DNA of 64,000 bases from Mytilus trossulus (taxonomy: Eukaryota > Mollusca > Bivalvia > Mytilida > Mytilidae). Position 1 is the first letter of the stretch, and each line of letters starts with the position of its first letter. Under the pieces are notes generated by a model. That model was not told the origin of the DNA. It saw nothing but the letters and a program-made list of their open reading frames with translations, and made no database searches. Position numbers and translations under genes: made by a program. Of this stretch, positions 22,099-33,880 are shown in pieces. The DNA lies in contig NC_086378.1 in the NCBI RefSeq assembly GCF_036588685.1, positions 23,289,578-23,353,577 on the forward strand, read 5' to 3'.

Positions 22099-25000
22099 GT
22101 AAGTACATATATTTACTGTTAAAATTTAGATTTTTACCAATTTGAAAGTAGTTACAAAACTATCATATTAACGTTTTCTTTAAAATATTTGAATAGAAAA
22201 TCATTCACGACACAATTTGAACATAGAGAGTAGGATGCTCAAATGCCAAAATCTGTCAGTGGCATCCATTCCGGAAGTTTACAAAATTTACACGTTTCCC
22301 ATTGAACCATGCACAATTTATGCCGAGTCAAACAAACTTTGTCAGAGGTACGATATGAAAACTTCGCCGTCAATCTATATAATTGACCTGTACTGCTAAT
22401 AAAAAAAATCATACACACTCACGTGATATTGAAACTAATAATGACATCGTCGATCATTGAACATAAGGTCAAGGACATTGGACTTATCCGGGATTGAACA
22501 TTTCAGACTATTAGGCATTTAGAATAGATGCATGACATATAAATAATCCAGCTCTTTTACTCCTTGATATCATAAGCCTACATTCATTGCAATAGAACTT
22601 TGTTGGATAGTTTATACCACATCGTTTGATTTTCATATCAAACGCTTAGCAATTACAATGGCGGCTAGTTTTTACTGGTAGAAGAAGCTGGAGAGAACCA
22701 AGTCATGCATTTATATATGTAGGAAAATTCTTTAGAAGAGCTAGTCTATATTTTTTTTTATTTTTCAGATAATCGGTCTAATACTATTTGCTCTTGGAAT
22801 GATTGTAAAGTTTGGGGACAGTTTACTCAAATCTTATTATCAACCAATTCTAGACAATCTAGAAAAGTCATTGAATGATGCAGGATATGGAAATATAACC
22901 CTCGACTTCAGTTTATCTGACATCGTTGGAAACCTGGCTCTTGCGTTTATCCTCACTGGATTATTTTTATTGATATTGACTATATTCGGACTTGGTGGGG
23001 CATGCTGTAAAGTAAAGTGTATGCTGATTATTTACGTTGTGATGCTGTCAGTCGTACTTGCAGGACAAATTGTATTCATAATAATCTTTTATGCTAAACA
23101 AGAATTGGTAAGTACTTTATAAAGATGTAGCTCATAAAGCTATTGTTGCATCTTTAAAAGCTGTTGTATCAGCTATAAAAAACTATTGTTGCAACTTCAA
23201 AAGCTGTTATTGCAATTTTATAAGCCATTGAAGCTTCAAAAGCTATCGTTGTAGCTTCAAAAGCTGTTGTTGTAGTATCAAAAGCTGGTGTTGCAGCTTC
23301 AAAAGCTGTTGTATATTTAAAAGCTGTTGTTGCAGCTTCAAAAGCTGTTGTACATTTAAAAGCTGTTGTTCCAGCTTCAAAAGCTATTGTTTCATCTTAA
23401 AAAGTTGTTGTTGTAGCTTCAAAAACTGTTGTTGCAGTACCAAAAGCTGTTGTTGCATATTTAAAAGCGGTTGTTGCAGCTTCAAAAGCTGTTGTTTCAT
23501 CTTAAAAAGTTGTAGTTGTAGCTTCAAAAGCTATTGTTGTAGCTTCAACAGCTGTGAGCTGTCGATTCAGATTCAAAAGCTGCTGTAGAAGATTTTAATG
23601 AATATTATTGATTAATGTTGGGGGAAATCAACATTTATTCTCTTACATCAATCTTACATTATCATCATTGGAAGACTGTATTTGCACAGTACAGCTGTAT
23701 CATGTTTTAATTTATAGAGATCTATATTTTGTTTTGATACCTACTGTGCGACGGCTTCACAGTTAGTCAAGGTCGTTGTACACTCCGGCAGTAGTCGTTC
23801 CTTAATCGACGTAAGGACAATTGAAATTTAACTGGGCTTATTATTGGTTAAAATCAGTTTCATTTAAAATCAATCACTTTTGTCAAATATGGTATATAAT
23901 TTGAAATTTAATCACTCAAGTAGTTTTATTATAATTTTAATATTTTTAATAACATTGTTATCCCTTCTCATATCCCACATCTTTAATAAACCGCGACAAT
24001 GCTAAAGCTCCAGCATACCATTAGTGATCTTGAATTTACATGACTTCTAAGGTCTTCTAATGACATTAATAATAAATCAATTCATTATAAAATAAGATTT
24101 CATAAAAAGTATAACGCTAATATGGAAAGCTTATGTTTTATAATATGAAATTAGGCACATTATACCTTTCATTAATTTGCATTAGCATCAGCGTACTGCA
24201 ATTATAGTCATAGCATTTGATGTCATTCTCAATTAATTCGTAAATAACAAAGATCTTATTCAACAAAAGTTATAAAAAAAATGTGTGGCAATCTATTGAT
24301 TAGATCATAATCTATAGCAAATGGAATAATTTCCTGCGGAAACCAAAACGAGGTTGTAAAGTTTTTTGTCTATGACAGCAATTATCTGAGTATAGTTATC
24401 AATGATTCTTTCGAGAAAATAACTTGTTGTTTCCTGGTGAAATTTAATTTAAAAAAAAAATTTCAACGTCTTTTAAAAGCCTAGTCAAGGGAAAATGCAA
24501 AATACATTACTATACATCAAACCGTTTTGAGAATTTATATTTCTTGCCGAGAAATGATCGTAATGTCTCTGAAACTTTGTACTAGAAATGTATGAAAGGA
24601 AATGCATTTGGATAGCTGAAACGGAAACGGCCTACGGGTGCGGGAGTTTCAAAATATTGGTTAATATGAGGGTCTTTATAGGGTTCTTCATTTCTATAAT
24701 TTATTACTTTTGGGGGAATTTTTCGTTACCTTTTAAAAACATAACGCTTATTCCGTAAAATTCTGATATAAATTCATTTTCTATTAATTTGTCTGCAATT
24801 GCATGTATATGCTTCCTTTACTCCGTAATCTTTCATTTAAATGTATGTTTTAAATATTTACCATATTCTTTATTTTTCAATGTTATTTTTTTAAATCCCA
24901 TTATTCCCTATTCGTTATTTAATAATACTTTGCTTATTTTATAAACATATAAACAGAAAACAAGAAAAAATTAAAGCAATATTATTGAGAATTGTTCCGA

Positions 25001-28000
25001 GATTCCTCTTAGACAAATGCTGTTTTGCCAGACAAGCTGGACCGACCCACGCAGCTTGACTGAAAAAAACCGTTGGATTTTGACACAGAGCAATCACAGT
25101 CTACCAAATAATAGGTAAAATGTGCCAGATACGAAATAGTCTGCTATCTTTCATCATGGAAGTAATATTACTTCGGAATCCATGCTTTCATCAACTGCAC
25201 AATAATTTGTTAAAGAATTTAATTATTATATGTATAGTTAATATTGATCATATCGTTCTGTTGATTGATATAGTTAATTTAACGTTTATTTTAATAAGTT
25301 TTAATGGACTTCTCTTTTTTGGATGTTCCTCGGACTTCGATATTTTTACTATATATACATTTTTATTCACGAGTCTAAATTGAAAACTACGTTCAAACCT
25401 ATGGCTGCGTTGGATAAAAACCGCAATTTTTATACGTGTGCATGTCAAACAAATTACATTTTTATTCATATGCTTTCAGGTAACTGAAAAAATAAAGGAC
25501 AATTTGAAACCCGCTATCCAAACAGATTTCCAGGGTTTGAATGGAACCAATGTCGTATCTCTTAGTTGGAACTTTGTAAATCAGCAGGTATGTACATGTT
25601 TGAACTTCTTTTTGTAAATTCATTGTGGTGTAAAACCTTTGACCGAAGTACATTTTATATGGAGTGCTGCTGAAGCCCAACATTCTAAATATCTACACAT
25701 GGTCAATGCTTTTACAACCATATGAAATAACTAAAAGGAGCATTCAATACTTATAATTACATGTTTTCGCTTTGATCATGAAAACATGATGTTTCAAAAT
25801 TTTCTTTTTATTACCTATGTTCTTTATTGTAGAAGCTCATGTCATGTTGAATGTTACATTTGATTTTGAAATTGAGGTTGATTCAGAATAAAGCGAGATT
25901 GCTGTTAGCCAATCAGAATAACGTATCATAATGAAACATAATGCAATGTAATTATATGCACACAAGTTTATCCAGTTATTTTTGTCTTTGTTTACTGTTC
26001 GATATTATGTAACAGTTGCTAAATTATTTTTCTTTAAAAAAAAATATGTATGCGCTTTTGATTACATTAAAATTACACAAATAACGAATAATATTTATTG
26101 GTAAATACCAAGTTCTAAACTGTGAAATATGAGCATGCAAGGTAGATTTACTTTATTAATTATTCAACATGAAATCTTCCCGTTGGTCTTAAATAACATT
26201 AATAGCAATAGCATGCAGTACTCTATACTTTTGATTGCCATAATGATTCAATATTTTATTTATTATGGTTATTAATCAAAAGCTTTTCTGAATACCTTAT
26301 TTTATTTACTTCTAATATAACTTGCGACATTTGGAAAAAAATAGGAGGAGGCGAAAAAGACAAAAAAAAAACCAACATATATTGAAGATAAACATATATG
26401 TAAACAATGAACCGACTATGCGAGACCATCATGGGTAGTCAGAAGTACATGTATGTTAATGATATATGGGTACGTCCTACACCCTGTTTAAACTCTGTTT
26501 ATATAACTTCTTGTGATTTTATTTTGTGCTTAGAACCGATGTGACGATCCCAGCTCTTTTGTACTGATTTTATTTTACATTTGTACTTGTATTAAGTTGT
26601 TATGTTATGCTACTGTCGTTCAACTTGGTTTGGGAGCGTTCACAAGCATGTTGAACCCTAAACAGTATTATTGAGGGGGGATATGACCTTTATCGAGACT
26701 CCGGGATCGGGTGTTTTTAAGCTCGGGATTTCGGGATTGACCCTTTCGGGATCCGGGAATTCTTTTTTTATATTTCGGGACCTCGGGATCTCATGTTTTT
26801 GAAGCCCGGGATTTCGGGATCTCGTGTTTTTAAGCCCGGGATTTCGGGATCAGAACCCCTCCTACCCCCCCCCCCCCCCCATTACTATGTTTGTCTGACA
26901 CCAGTGATTGTCGTTGGTTGCGGTCTATCATCGTTTTTATACCCACCTACAATAGCAGAGGGCATTATGTTTTCTGGTCTGTGCGTCCGTTCGTCTGTCC
27001 CGCTTTAGGTTAAAGTTTTTGATCAAGATTGTTTTGATGAAGGTGAAGTCCATGCAAGTAATTTGAAACTTAGAACACATGTTCCCCATGTTTTGATCTT
27101 TCTTATTTTAATGCCAAATTCCACTGTGTTCATCTTGGATAGTTAGCATGCATACTTCATTTATTTAATAGAGCCAATTTTAAGGCCAACATTAGATCGA
27201 CCAATAAAAATACACATTAGTCCACAAAACGGTAATCGGAAAACTGAAAGTTAAACAACAAGAACTTTACAAAACCATAAGGAGAACTCAAATGTTCTGG
27301 AAGGATTAACAGTTTCCCTTCACTGGTGGCACTCGTCCTATTGTTTAAAATGGAAAATATGTATGTTAATCGAAAATAATGATATTATTTGAAATAAGAA
27401 GTAACATAATTCATTCTATTTTAGGCGAAGTGTTGTGGAGTTGATAGCTACAGAGATTTTACTGGCGCTTCTCAGTGGATTATAAATTATCCAGGTCCTC
27501 ATGTATTACAGACCCCGCTGAGCTGTTGTAAAGACCTTCCAACTGGTACCGATTTCTCGTGCGCATCTGCACCTACAGACGCTACTAATTATTGGAAAAC
27601 GGTATTCCTTTTTTTACATAGAATTTTGCATTGGTATACTTTTAATATATATTAAAACAAATATGGATGATATAAACGTGTAGCGGATTTGTTGTTAGAA
27701 AGAACGTATATGAACAAGCATGGTTAAATTTTACCTTTTTTGGTTGAAAAAAGCCGTTTAAGAACCGAAACAGTTAAAAAGCTATTTTACCAATCAAAAA
27801 CTTTAAAAAAAAAAAAAAAAAAAAAAAAAGAAAAAGAAAAAAAAAGCTGAATCCATCTCATATCAACGTTGCCTGAGTGAGTTGAACCTTAGTTTGACAA
27901 TACTTTATGAATTTATAAACTGGCAGTTTTAGAAAATTTGTTATAAATCATACCAGTTCCAAAGTTCTGACTACTGAGCTAACGAAATCTTTGGGAAATG

Positions 28001-29369
28001 ATAGTCCACCAGCAGCGGTACCGATCCAGTGATGTAAAATTCAAAAACACCTTCATAAATTCGTGCGTCCAAAGCGCTTTTCTAGATTTACATTGCTCAG
28101 AAACGCTAAAAGCCGAGTATTTGCTAGGGATGTAAAGGAACCGAAACAATTGAAAATGTCGTAATATTTAATGATCTTATTAGTGCACGATGGTAATAAG
28201 AAGGAAATTAGTATCATGAATATGCTTCATCCGGTTAAGTACTGCTCTACATTATTATGTTAATATTCAATCTTTTGTCAACCATAATTGTGTCAAAATG
28301 TATATCACGTGACTCGCAAACATCAAGCTTTTAACAAATTTTTGATACGGATGTTGTTTAGTTCTCAAAACGTCGTCGAATCGAACATTTTTGTCTGTAG
28401 GTTTCATTTATATATTACGTTAGTTGCCCGTATATGAGTCTGTTTAAAATAATACATTTACGGAAAAAGTCGCATGAAACGTTTTTAGTCAACACAAATA
28501 GGAATATTAGAATAGATCATTGTTCAGCTATTTTTTTTAAATTGTATTTAGATCAACGATTAAGTGACTATGACCATTGAATAGAGGTTTACATTATTTA
28601 TATCTATGGATAAACTTATAAACTTACATCTTTTAGTTACACATTTTACAATACATTAACTATATCCTATTATTTTTATGACAAAGTAAATATTGTATGC
28701 TTTGATTTTATTAAACAGCAGTTTGTATTGTTTTCAGAGTTGTTTTGACGAGCTGTGGGATAAAGTAATAGGGAATGTTGCTATAACTGCAACAGTGTTA
28801 GCAGTTGGGGCAGTAATTCAGGTAACTAGAATAATAGATTTGAGATAATTGTCTGACATCGTTGTTGTTGTATCATAAAGATTAACTACGATTTTAAAAT
28901 ATAGTAATTCCTGTCTTTTTTTCTGATTTGCATTTAAACACTATTCGGAATAGGGCATCCGTTTGGCTGTGCTGGGAATATAAGTATACAGTCACGGCCT
29001 GTCGGATAGTGGTGCTTCACAATAACTTATTGTTCCTTACATTTTACACAATGAGAAAAACATACCATTCCTTCTTTCGAATTTACTACATAAAATACAA
29101 AAAATATCCATAAAGCTATTAAGTTCTTCAATATTATGACTTACTATCAAATACAATTAGATCTTAACAGTGTTCCTTGTTCTTCGATATATTCACTAAG
29201 GGCACATTTTAGCTCTGTATTTCTGTACATGCCCAATATTGATAGACTATTTCTATACAACTTTAGTGCTATATTGATTTGTATTATTTATTTTCAGCTT
29301 ATAATGATTATAGTAGAATTTGTGTTGTTTATGGACGTAAGAAAAAACAAAGTAGATATGAAAGGATGA
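22039..29369 (+). CDS. tetraspanin (6 exons, 279 aa)
   Basis: CDS = join(22039..22098, 22769..23107, 25480..25587, 27425..27601, 28738..28821, 29298..29369). The product is a four-pass membrane protein of the tetraspanin family, which organises membrane microdomains and partners such as integrins. Membrane segments lie at about residues 9-32, 74-98, 105-128 and 240-268. The large extracellular loop (about 129-239) carries the diagnostic CCG at 172-174, a Cys pair at 203-204, and Cys 215 and 230: six cysteines that can form three disulfides. Possible N-glycosylation sites are N62 (small loop) and N154. Length is normal for the family. All five introns are in phase 0 with standard GT-AG borders. 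The start ATG gives MGC, with cysteines near the membrane as is usual for palmitoylation. I cannot name a vertebrate orthologue. Confidence 0.93.
22769..23107 (+). CDS. tetraspanin exon 2
   Basis: It encodes residues 21-133: the rest of segment 1, the small loop with NIT, segment 2 ending in GGACC, and segment 3. The acceptor is TTTTTCAG and the donor GTAAGT. Confidence 0.93.
23140..23580 (+). repeat. 21-bp minisatellite in tetraspanin intron 2
   Basis: The unit is about GTTGCAGCTTCAAAAGCTGTT, repeated about 20 times with many substitutions and small gaps (TATTTAAAAGCTGTT, ATCTTAAAAAGTTGTT variants). It starts just 30 bp after the exon 2 donor. The unit holds the short palindrome AGCTTCAAAAGCT-like core. 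It is non-coding, and its decay suggests it is old. Confidence 0.85.
23581..25479. other. rest of tetraspanin intron 2
   Basis: AT-rich sequence without recognised repeats. GGAAGTAATATTACTTC at about 25157-25173 is a 16-17-bp palindrome sharing its core with the hairpin at about 17355-17389. Confidence 0.5.
25480..25587 (+). CDS. tetraspanin exon 3
   Basis: It encodes residues 134-169, the first helices of the large extracellular loop, including NGT at 154-156. The acceptor is TGCTTTCAG and the donor GTATGT. Confidence 0.9.
26690..26880. repeat. CGGGATTTCGGGAT repeat in tetraspanin intron 3
   Basis: A locally GC-rich block with repeated CGGGATTTCGGGATC and TCGTGTTTTTAAGCCC phrases, ending in a C-run of about 17. 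A short relative occurs at about 31425-31520 (GGATTCGGGATAAAC, TTATCGGGATTCGGG). Confidence 0.6.
26935..27180 (+). repeat. dispersed repeat family E, partial copy
   Basis: CCCACCTACAATAGCAGAGG, GCATTATGTTTTCTGGTCTG, CGTCCGTTCGTCTGTCCCGC, TTAGGTTAAAGTTTTTGATC and ACACATGTTCCCCATG follow the same order as the fuller copy at 61331-61790. The second internal unit is missing here. Confidence 0.75.
27425..27601 (+). CDS. tetraspanin exon 4 (CCG exon)
   Basis: It encodes residues 170-228, the variable part of the large extracellular loop. It carries AKCCGVDSYRDF, the SCCKD pair and FSCAS. The CCG triplet two residues into the exon is the family signature. The acceptor is TATTTTAG and the donor GTATTC. 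Confidence 0.95.
27806..27846. repeat. poly-A tract in intron 4
   Basis: An A-run of about 24 followed by AAAAG/GAAAA units. It could be a SINE tail, but no head is recognisable upstream. Confidence 0.5.
28738..28821 (+). CDS. tetraspanin exon 5
   Basis: It encodes residues 229-256: the last loop cysteine (SCFDELWDKV) and the first half of membrane segment 4. The acceptor is TTTTCAG and the donor GTAACT. Confidence 0.92.
29298..29369 (+). CDS. tetraspanin exon 6 (stop)
   Basis: It encodes residues 257-279, the end of segment 4 and a short basic tail (DVRKNKVDMKG), with stop TGA 29367-29369. A good donor-like ATGTAAGTG follows two bases after the stop, and an acceptor-like ATATTTTAG ends at about 30901. 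An intron in the 3' untranslated region is therefore possible but unproven. Confidence 0.9.
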   Translation, partial: LIMIIVEFVLFMDVRKNKVDMKG

Positions 29370-31717
29370 TATGTAAGTGTTATAAATATATCCTATTTTA
29401 ATCAATTATATACATACATACACAATTAAAGGAATGTGCCAATGCTTTGTAACTTTTATTAGAAATTACCTAGTTTGACAAAACAATCAAGGGTTCAGAA
29501 TAGACACGTCTTGTTCCAAGCACTGATAACTCTATAAATGCGGGTCTAATCACTTAATCATTAAAGGTTATGGTTTTATGGTTATCCAAATATCATTTCA
29601 AAGGGCAATTGTTAAGTGTGAAGGCTTTGAGGATTGACAAACATGTTTTTTACCGCATAAGTTATAGAGACAATTGAATTATTAACAAAACCTTTGACCT
29701 GCAACATATTTTTTAGTTTCAGTTGTTAATTATAACGATTTCCAATATAACAACCACATGTAGGGGTGGATTCAGAGAGGTGACTCAGCTGGTGTATGTC
29801 TAGTACCCTCTTGAATCGAAAAATATCATTTGTTTGCCTGAGGAATAGCTAAGGAAATCAAGTCGACAAAAAAGATACTTTTATATTATATTAACTATTG
29901 ACAAAGAATGTTTTAAATTGTCAGTTTCCAATTGAAACTTGAAATTAAACCTGTAAAATTAAACATTAATACAAAAAATATGTCAGCAAAAATACCAAGG
30001 AAATTCGGAAAGAGAAAGTCAATAAAAACTGTACAAAACCAAACTCTCAACTTTATTCCGACTGGGAAATAAATATATACCGCTGTTCGAAACTCATAAA
30101 TCGCTAGAATAAAACAAATATACTGTAATGTGCCTAACTTGGTACATACTCTTGAGGGTTGCCATAATTTTCTTGATGGAGGATTGTTGCTAACAAGGAA
30201 GCAATTAAAGAAATGGCTAGAATAGTGGAAAACTAAGTCTTCGAAAATGTTCGAGAGGCCATCATGATTCAGTTGACTGTAATGTATTTTCTGTACCACA
30301 ATATTATCGTCATTCATTTTTTCGTATCAACCATTCCAACATCACCGATTGTTACTCAGGAACAGAATTTTACTTGTCATGACCAAATGTACGTGTATAT
30401 AAAAAGAAGATGTGGTATGATTTATGAGACAACTCTCCATAGGAACCCAAAATGACACAGAAATTAACAACTATAGGTCACCGTAGGCCTTCAGCAATGA
30501 ATAAATCTCATAACGCATAGTCCGATATAAAATGTATACCATGTAGACAAGGAACTTCTCACGGCTGTTCTGACCACATTGGTACATTTTAAAGAAATTT
30601 TCTTATTGCTAAATTTTTATATTTTTCTATATTTTTTTGTCAGTTCTCCCGTTTATATTTTTTTCTGTTAACAATGGTGTTCTTGGGATTGTGATTTTCG
30701 CCAGTTGTTCTTTAATACGTTCATACTGTTTTCTGTTCGCGTTGCTTTTTTCGGCTTTGCAATGGAATGCACATGCAATAGCAAATACATAATTTAGAAG
30801 ATCGTAATATTGTCCTCTAGAGGTTTTTTGGCTTATAGTATTTATGAGTTGTTATCTCATAACCGCATATTATTTTTCATAATCTGTATTTTATATTTTA
30901 GAGATGACTGTATCAACCAACGATAAGAAGAAAAGCTGTGATATGAAAATTATATACAGTTCATTTTTTTATTTATGACATAATAGCTAGATTAATTTCT
31001 CATCAAATTACATTCAAGGAATATTTTGTGAATGCTCTTGATTGTTTTTATATAGTTTTCAAAGAAATGCGATTAAGACGATCCCTGTTCTTGGGTGATG
31101 CTATCATGTGTTTGTTTGTAACATGTAAATTATAAGATTTATTACAGTTAAAAGAAAAACAATAATTAACTCGTATATTCCTTGTTATTTTTACCTCTTA
31201 ACCTTTTAAGCACATGTTAATGCAAGTTTTGTCCTTCATTTTTATATCATTATTTATACAACATACAAAATTCACATATACAAGTTCTAAATTATTTTCT
31301 GCGTTAACGTATAAACAAGTATGAGTCAAGTATGTTACGACTTAAAAAGTTTAATCTAAAATGGTAACAATACCTATCCAACGAAAATGGCAGGAAAGAC
31401 CATTTAGAGGACGTTAGGACTTAGCCTTTTTTTGGGTGGATTCGGGATAAACATTGACACTTATCGGGATTCGGGAATTAATGAAGACTTTTTGGTAACC
31501 AGAAATCAATGCATTATTTTAAGGTGAATTTGGAATTCTCATATATTTTCAAGGGAATCCTAGATGAAATCTCCCCAAACCCTTTTTTGAATTTCCAAAC
31601 CTGGTTTTTATGTCTGAAACACTTCTGAAACTACAAAAATACCTTATTCATTTGATACATTGGTTCCCCTATATTTAATTTAGAACCCTTAATTTTGCTT
31701 ACCTGAATAATTCAATA
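29370..31717. other. 3' side of the tetraspanin and intergenic DNA
   Basis: It probably contains the tetraspanin 3' untranslated region, the end of which I cannot place. A short copy of the CCGCTGTTCGAAACTCATAA repeat lies at about 30060-30130, family A at 30401-30545, and CGGGAT repeat fragments at about 31425-31520. The 134-codon minus-strand frame at 29913-30317 crosses the repeat and is not a credible gene. Confidence 0.5.
30401..30545 (+). repeat. dispersed repeat family A, copy
   Basis: AAGAAGATGTGGTATGATTT, GAGACAACTCTCCATAGG, AAATGACACAGAAATTAACA, ACTATAGGTCACCGTAGGCC and CATAGTCCGATATAAAA follow the family order. It is truncated on the right. Confidence 0.8.
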
Positions 31718-31900
31718 GTTATCAAAAATACCAGGATTATAATTTTATACGCCAGACGCGCGTTTCGTCTACATAAGACTCATCAGTGACGCTCAGATCA
31801 AAATAGTTAAAAAAGCCAAACAAATACAAAGTTGAAGAGCATTGAGGACCAAAAATTCCAAAAAGTTGTGCCAAATACGGCTAAGGTAATCTACTCCTGG
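31718..31900 (+). repeat. dispersed repeat family C, copy 3 (+)
   Basis: A full unit, from TTATCAAAAATACCAGGATT through GCCAGACGCGCGTTTCGTCT to GTGCCAAATACGGCTAAGGT. An isolated inverted tip, GGCTGGTACCTTTGATAACG, sits downstream at about 32366-32386. The family may thus be the end region of a larger inverted-repeat element spanning about 31718-32386. Confidence 0.8.
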
Positions 31901-32875
31901 GGTAAGAAAATCCTTAGTTTTTCGAAAAATTTAAAGTATCAATCCATACTTAGGATGAAAATAACGAACTTGTCTTCTCACATAAAATACTAAATATACA
32001 TGCTAATTACCCTCACTCAACCATAGTGTTGTTAGAATTTAAAAAAAAAATATAAACTATGTCAATTTTACCAAATACCTAAACTTTAACTTGTACGTGC
32101 TACACTGACTTGTGTGTCTATTTAGCTAGGTACATTGAATTGGTCCCATCTAATAATTTATATATATGTGGATCCTGTCAGTCAGTGTAATAGATGAGGT
32201 AAATTCTAAAACAGGATTAAAATACAGAATAGTTGTGAGATCTATCTCACTAGTATTTCGTTTAGATATAAATTTGATGTCTAATATCACAAGTTTTATA
32301 AGGTTTTGTATGCTTTACCAGAAAATAGTTGTTGCGAATATGGTGAAAAAATCCTATATATTATAAGGCTGGTACCTTTGATAACGAATAAATATAATAT
32401 TACTTAACTGAAAGCCAACTTTCAGATAAACGCTTTTTTTAACAATATCATGTAACAATTTCCGGTCAATATTTTATCTTATTTTTTTTTAATATGGAGA
32501 CACATCATTCATTATTTTAATTCATTACGATTATAGTTACTTGTATCTGTTAACACAAAGTTATTACGCATACGCATTGTGTTTTATATATTTGGTTTTG
32601 CAATTTACCATTTTGTTTATTAAATTGTTGACACTGTGTGTGTATAAACAATTCTGTTACATTTGAATGTTTGTAATCCATGCCTTGTCTGCTGGCAGAC
32701 ATCATGTACATGTATGATACTGTTGTGACACTGTCATCCATTGTTATATTATTAGCCTTTAAAAATATTTTGTTCTATAAATATTGCTTTTTTACTTAAT
32801 AGTTTTATCTTGATTTATCACTAATGATGAATGGTTCTATATTTCATCCATTTTATTTACACATAATTAAAAAAT

Positions 32876-33010
32876 AGAGACGAAAGATACCAAATCGACT
32901 TTCAAACTCAAAAGTCGAAAAATAAACTGGCAACGCCATAGTTCAATAAGAAAAACACGCACACAAAACACAACATAGAAGCAAAACATAAAATAATGAT
33001 AACAAAAATT
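32876..33010 (+). repeat. dispersed repeat family B, inside duplication copy 1
   Basis: GAGACGAAAGATACCAAATC, ACTTTCAAACTCAAAAGTCG, AATAAACTGGCAACGCCATA, CACGCACACAAAACACAACA: the standard block order of this family, also at 33535-33690, 44150-44375, 63668-63865 (all +) and 34735-35075 and 45815-45970 (-). Confidence 0.8.
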
Positions 33011-33534
33011 TTGCCTGTAATCCGTAGCGTCGTTAATTCGTTGTCACATCATAACAAGTTTCTAACCGTTGGGTACATTTTCAATTACTTTTTATATTTG
33101 ATTTTTAAACAATTTATTTCACTTTAGCTATTTTTAAATGCTTTTTACACATGTAGTTGGTTTTGGTTATAAATGTTTGTAGTTACGTGTTCCTGTTATT
33201 AATAACACAAAGTTATTACGCATACGTTAATTGTGTTTCATGTATTTGGTTTTGCAATTTACCATTTTGTTTTATTAAATTGTTGACACTGTGTGTGTAT
33301 AAACAATTCTGTTACATTTGACTGTTTGTAATCCATGTTTTGTCTGCTGGTAGATATCATGTACATGCATGTATAATACTGTTGTGACTCTAGCTGTCAT
33401 CCATTGTTATATTATTAGACTTTTAAAATATTTTGTTTTATAAATATTGCTTTGTTATTTTAAAGTTTTATCTTGAATTATCACTAATGATGAATGGTTC
33501 TATATTTCATCAATTTTATTTACACATAAAGAAA

Positions 33535-33619
33535 AAATAGATACGAAAGATACTAAAGTGACTTTCGAACTCATAAGTGGAAAAATGAACCGACAACGCC
33601 ATGGCTCAATAGGAAAACA

Positions 33620-33651
<32 letters not shown>

Positions 33652-33690
33652 TGTACACAAAACACAATATAGAAAAAAACATGAAATAAT
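33535..33690 (+). repeat. dispersed repeat family B, inside duplication copy 2, with (AC)n
   Basis: The paralogous insert of 32876-33010. The CACACA stretch has grown into a microsatellite of about 13 repeats (about 33624-33650), absent from copy 1. Confidence 0.8.
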
Positions 33691-33880
33691 GATGACAAAA
33701 TAATGCATAAAATCCTGCAGCGTCGTTAATTCATTGTCACATCATAACAAGTTTCTTAACGTGGGGTACATTTTAAATGACACTTTAATTTGATTGTTAA
33801 TCATCGATTTATTTCACATTAGCTACTTTTGTAATGCTTTTTCACAGCATGGTAGTTAATTTAGATTATACAATCGCATT

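Larger units (their letters stand above)
32532..33880 (+). repeat. tandem duplication of about 650 bp
   Basis: Copy 1 (about 32532-33179) and copy 2 (about 33180-33880) run in the same order throughout: ACACAAAGTTATTACGCATA, TTGGTTTTGCAATTTACCAT, GTTGACACTGTGTGTGTATA, ATCACTAATGATGAATGGTT, a family B insert, AGCGTCGTTAATTC, CACATCATAACAAGTTTCT. Both copies carry the family B insert at the same place, so the insertion came before the duplication. Copy 2 has gained an AC microsatellite at about 33624-33650. Confidence 0.9.

Noticed and set aside
25462-25683. Minus-strand open frame
   Set aside because: Antisense shadow of tetraspanin exon 3 and its flanks.
29913-30317. 134-codon minus-strand open frame
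   Set aside because: It crosses a dispersed repeat (CCGCTGTTCGAAACTC) and has the Phe/Ile/Leu-rich make-up of AT-rich chance frames. No splice context.
32532-33880. Pair of LTRs
   Set aside because: The two copies abut with no internal region, do not show TG...CA ends, and share an older SINE insert. A tandem duplication explains them.
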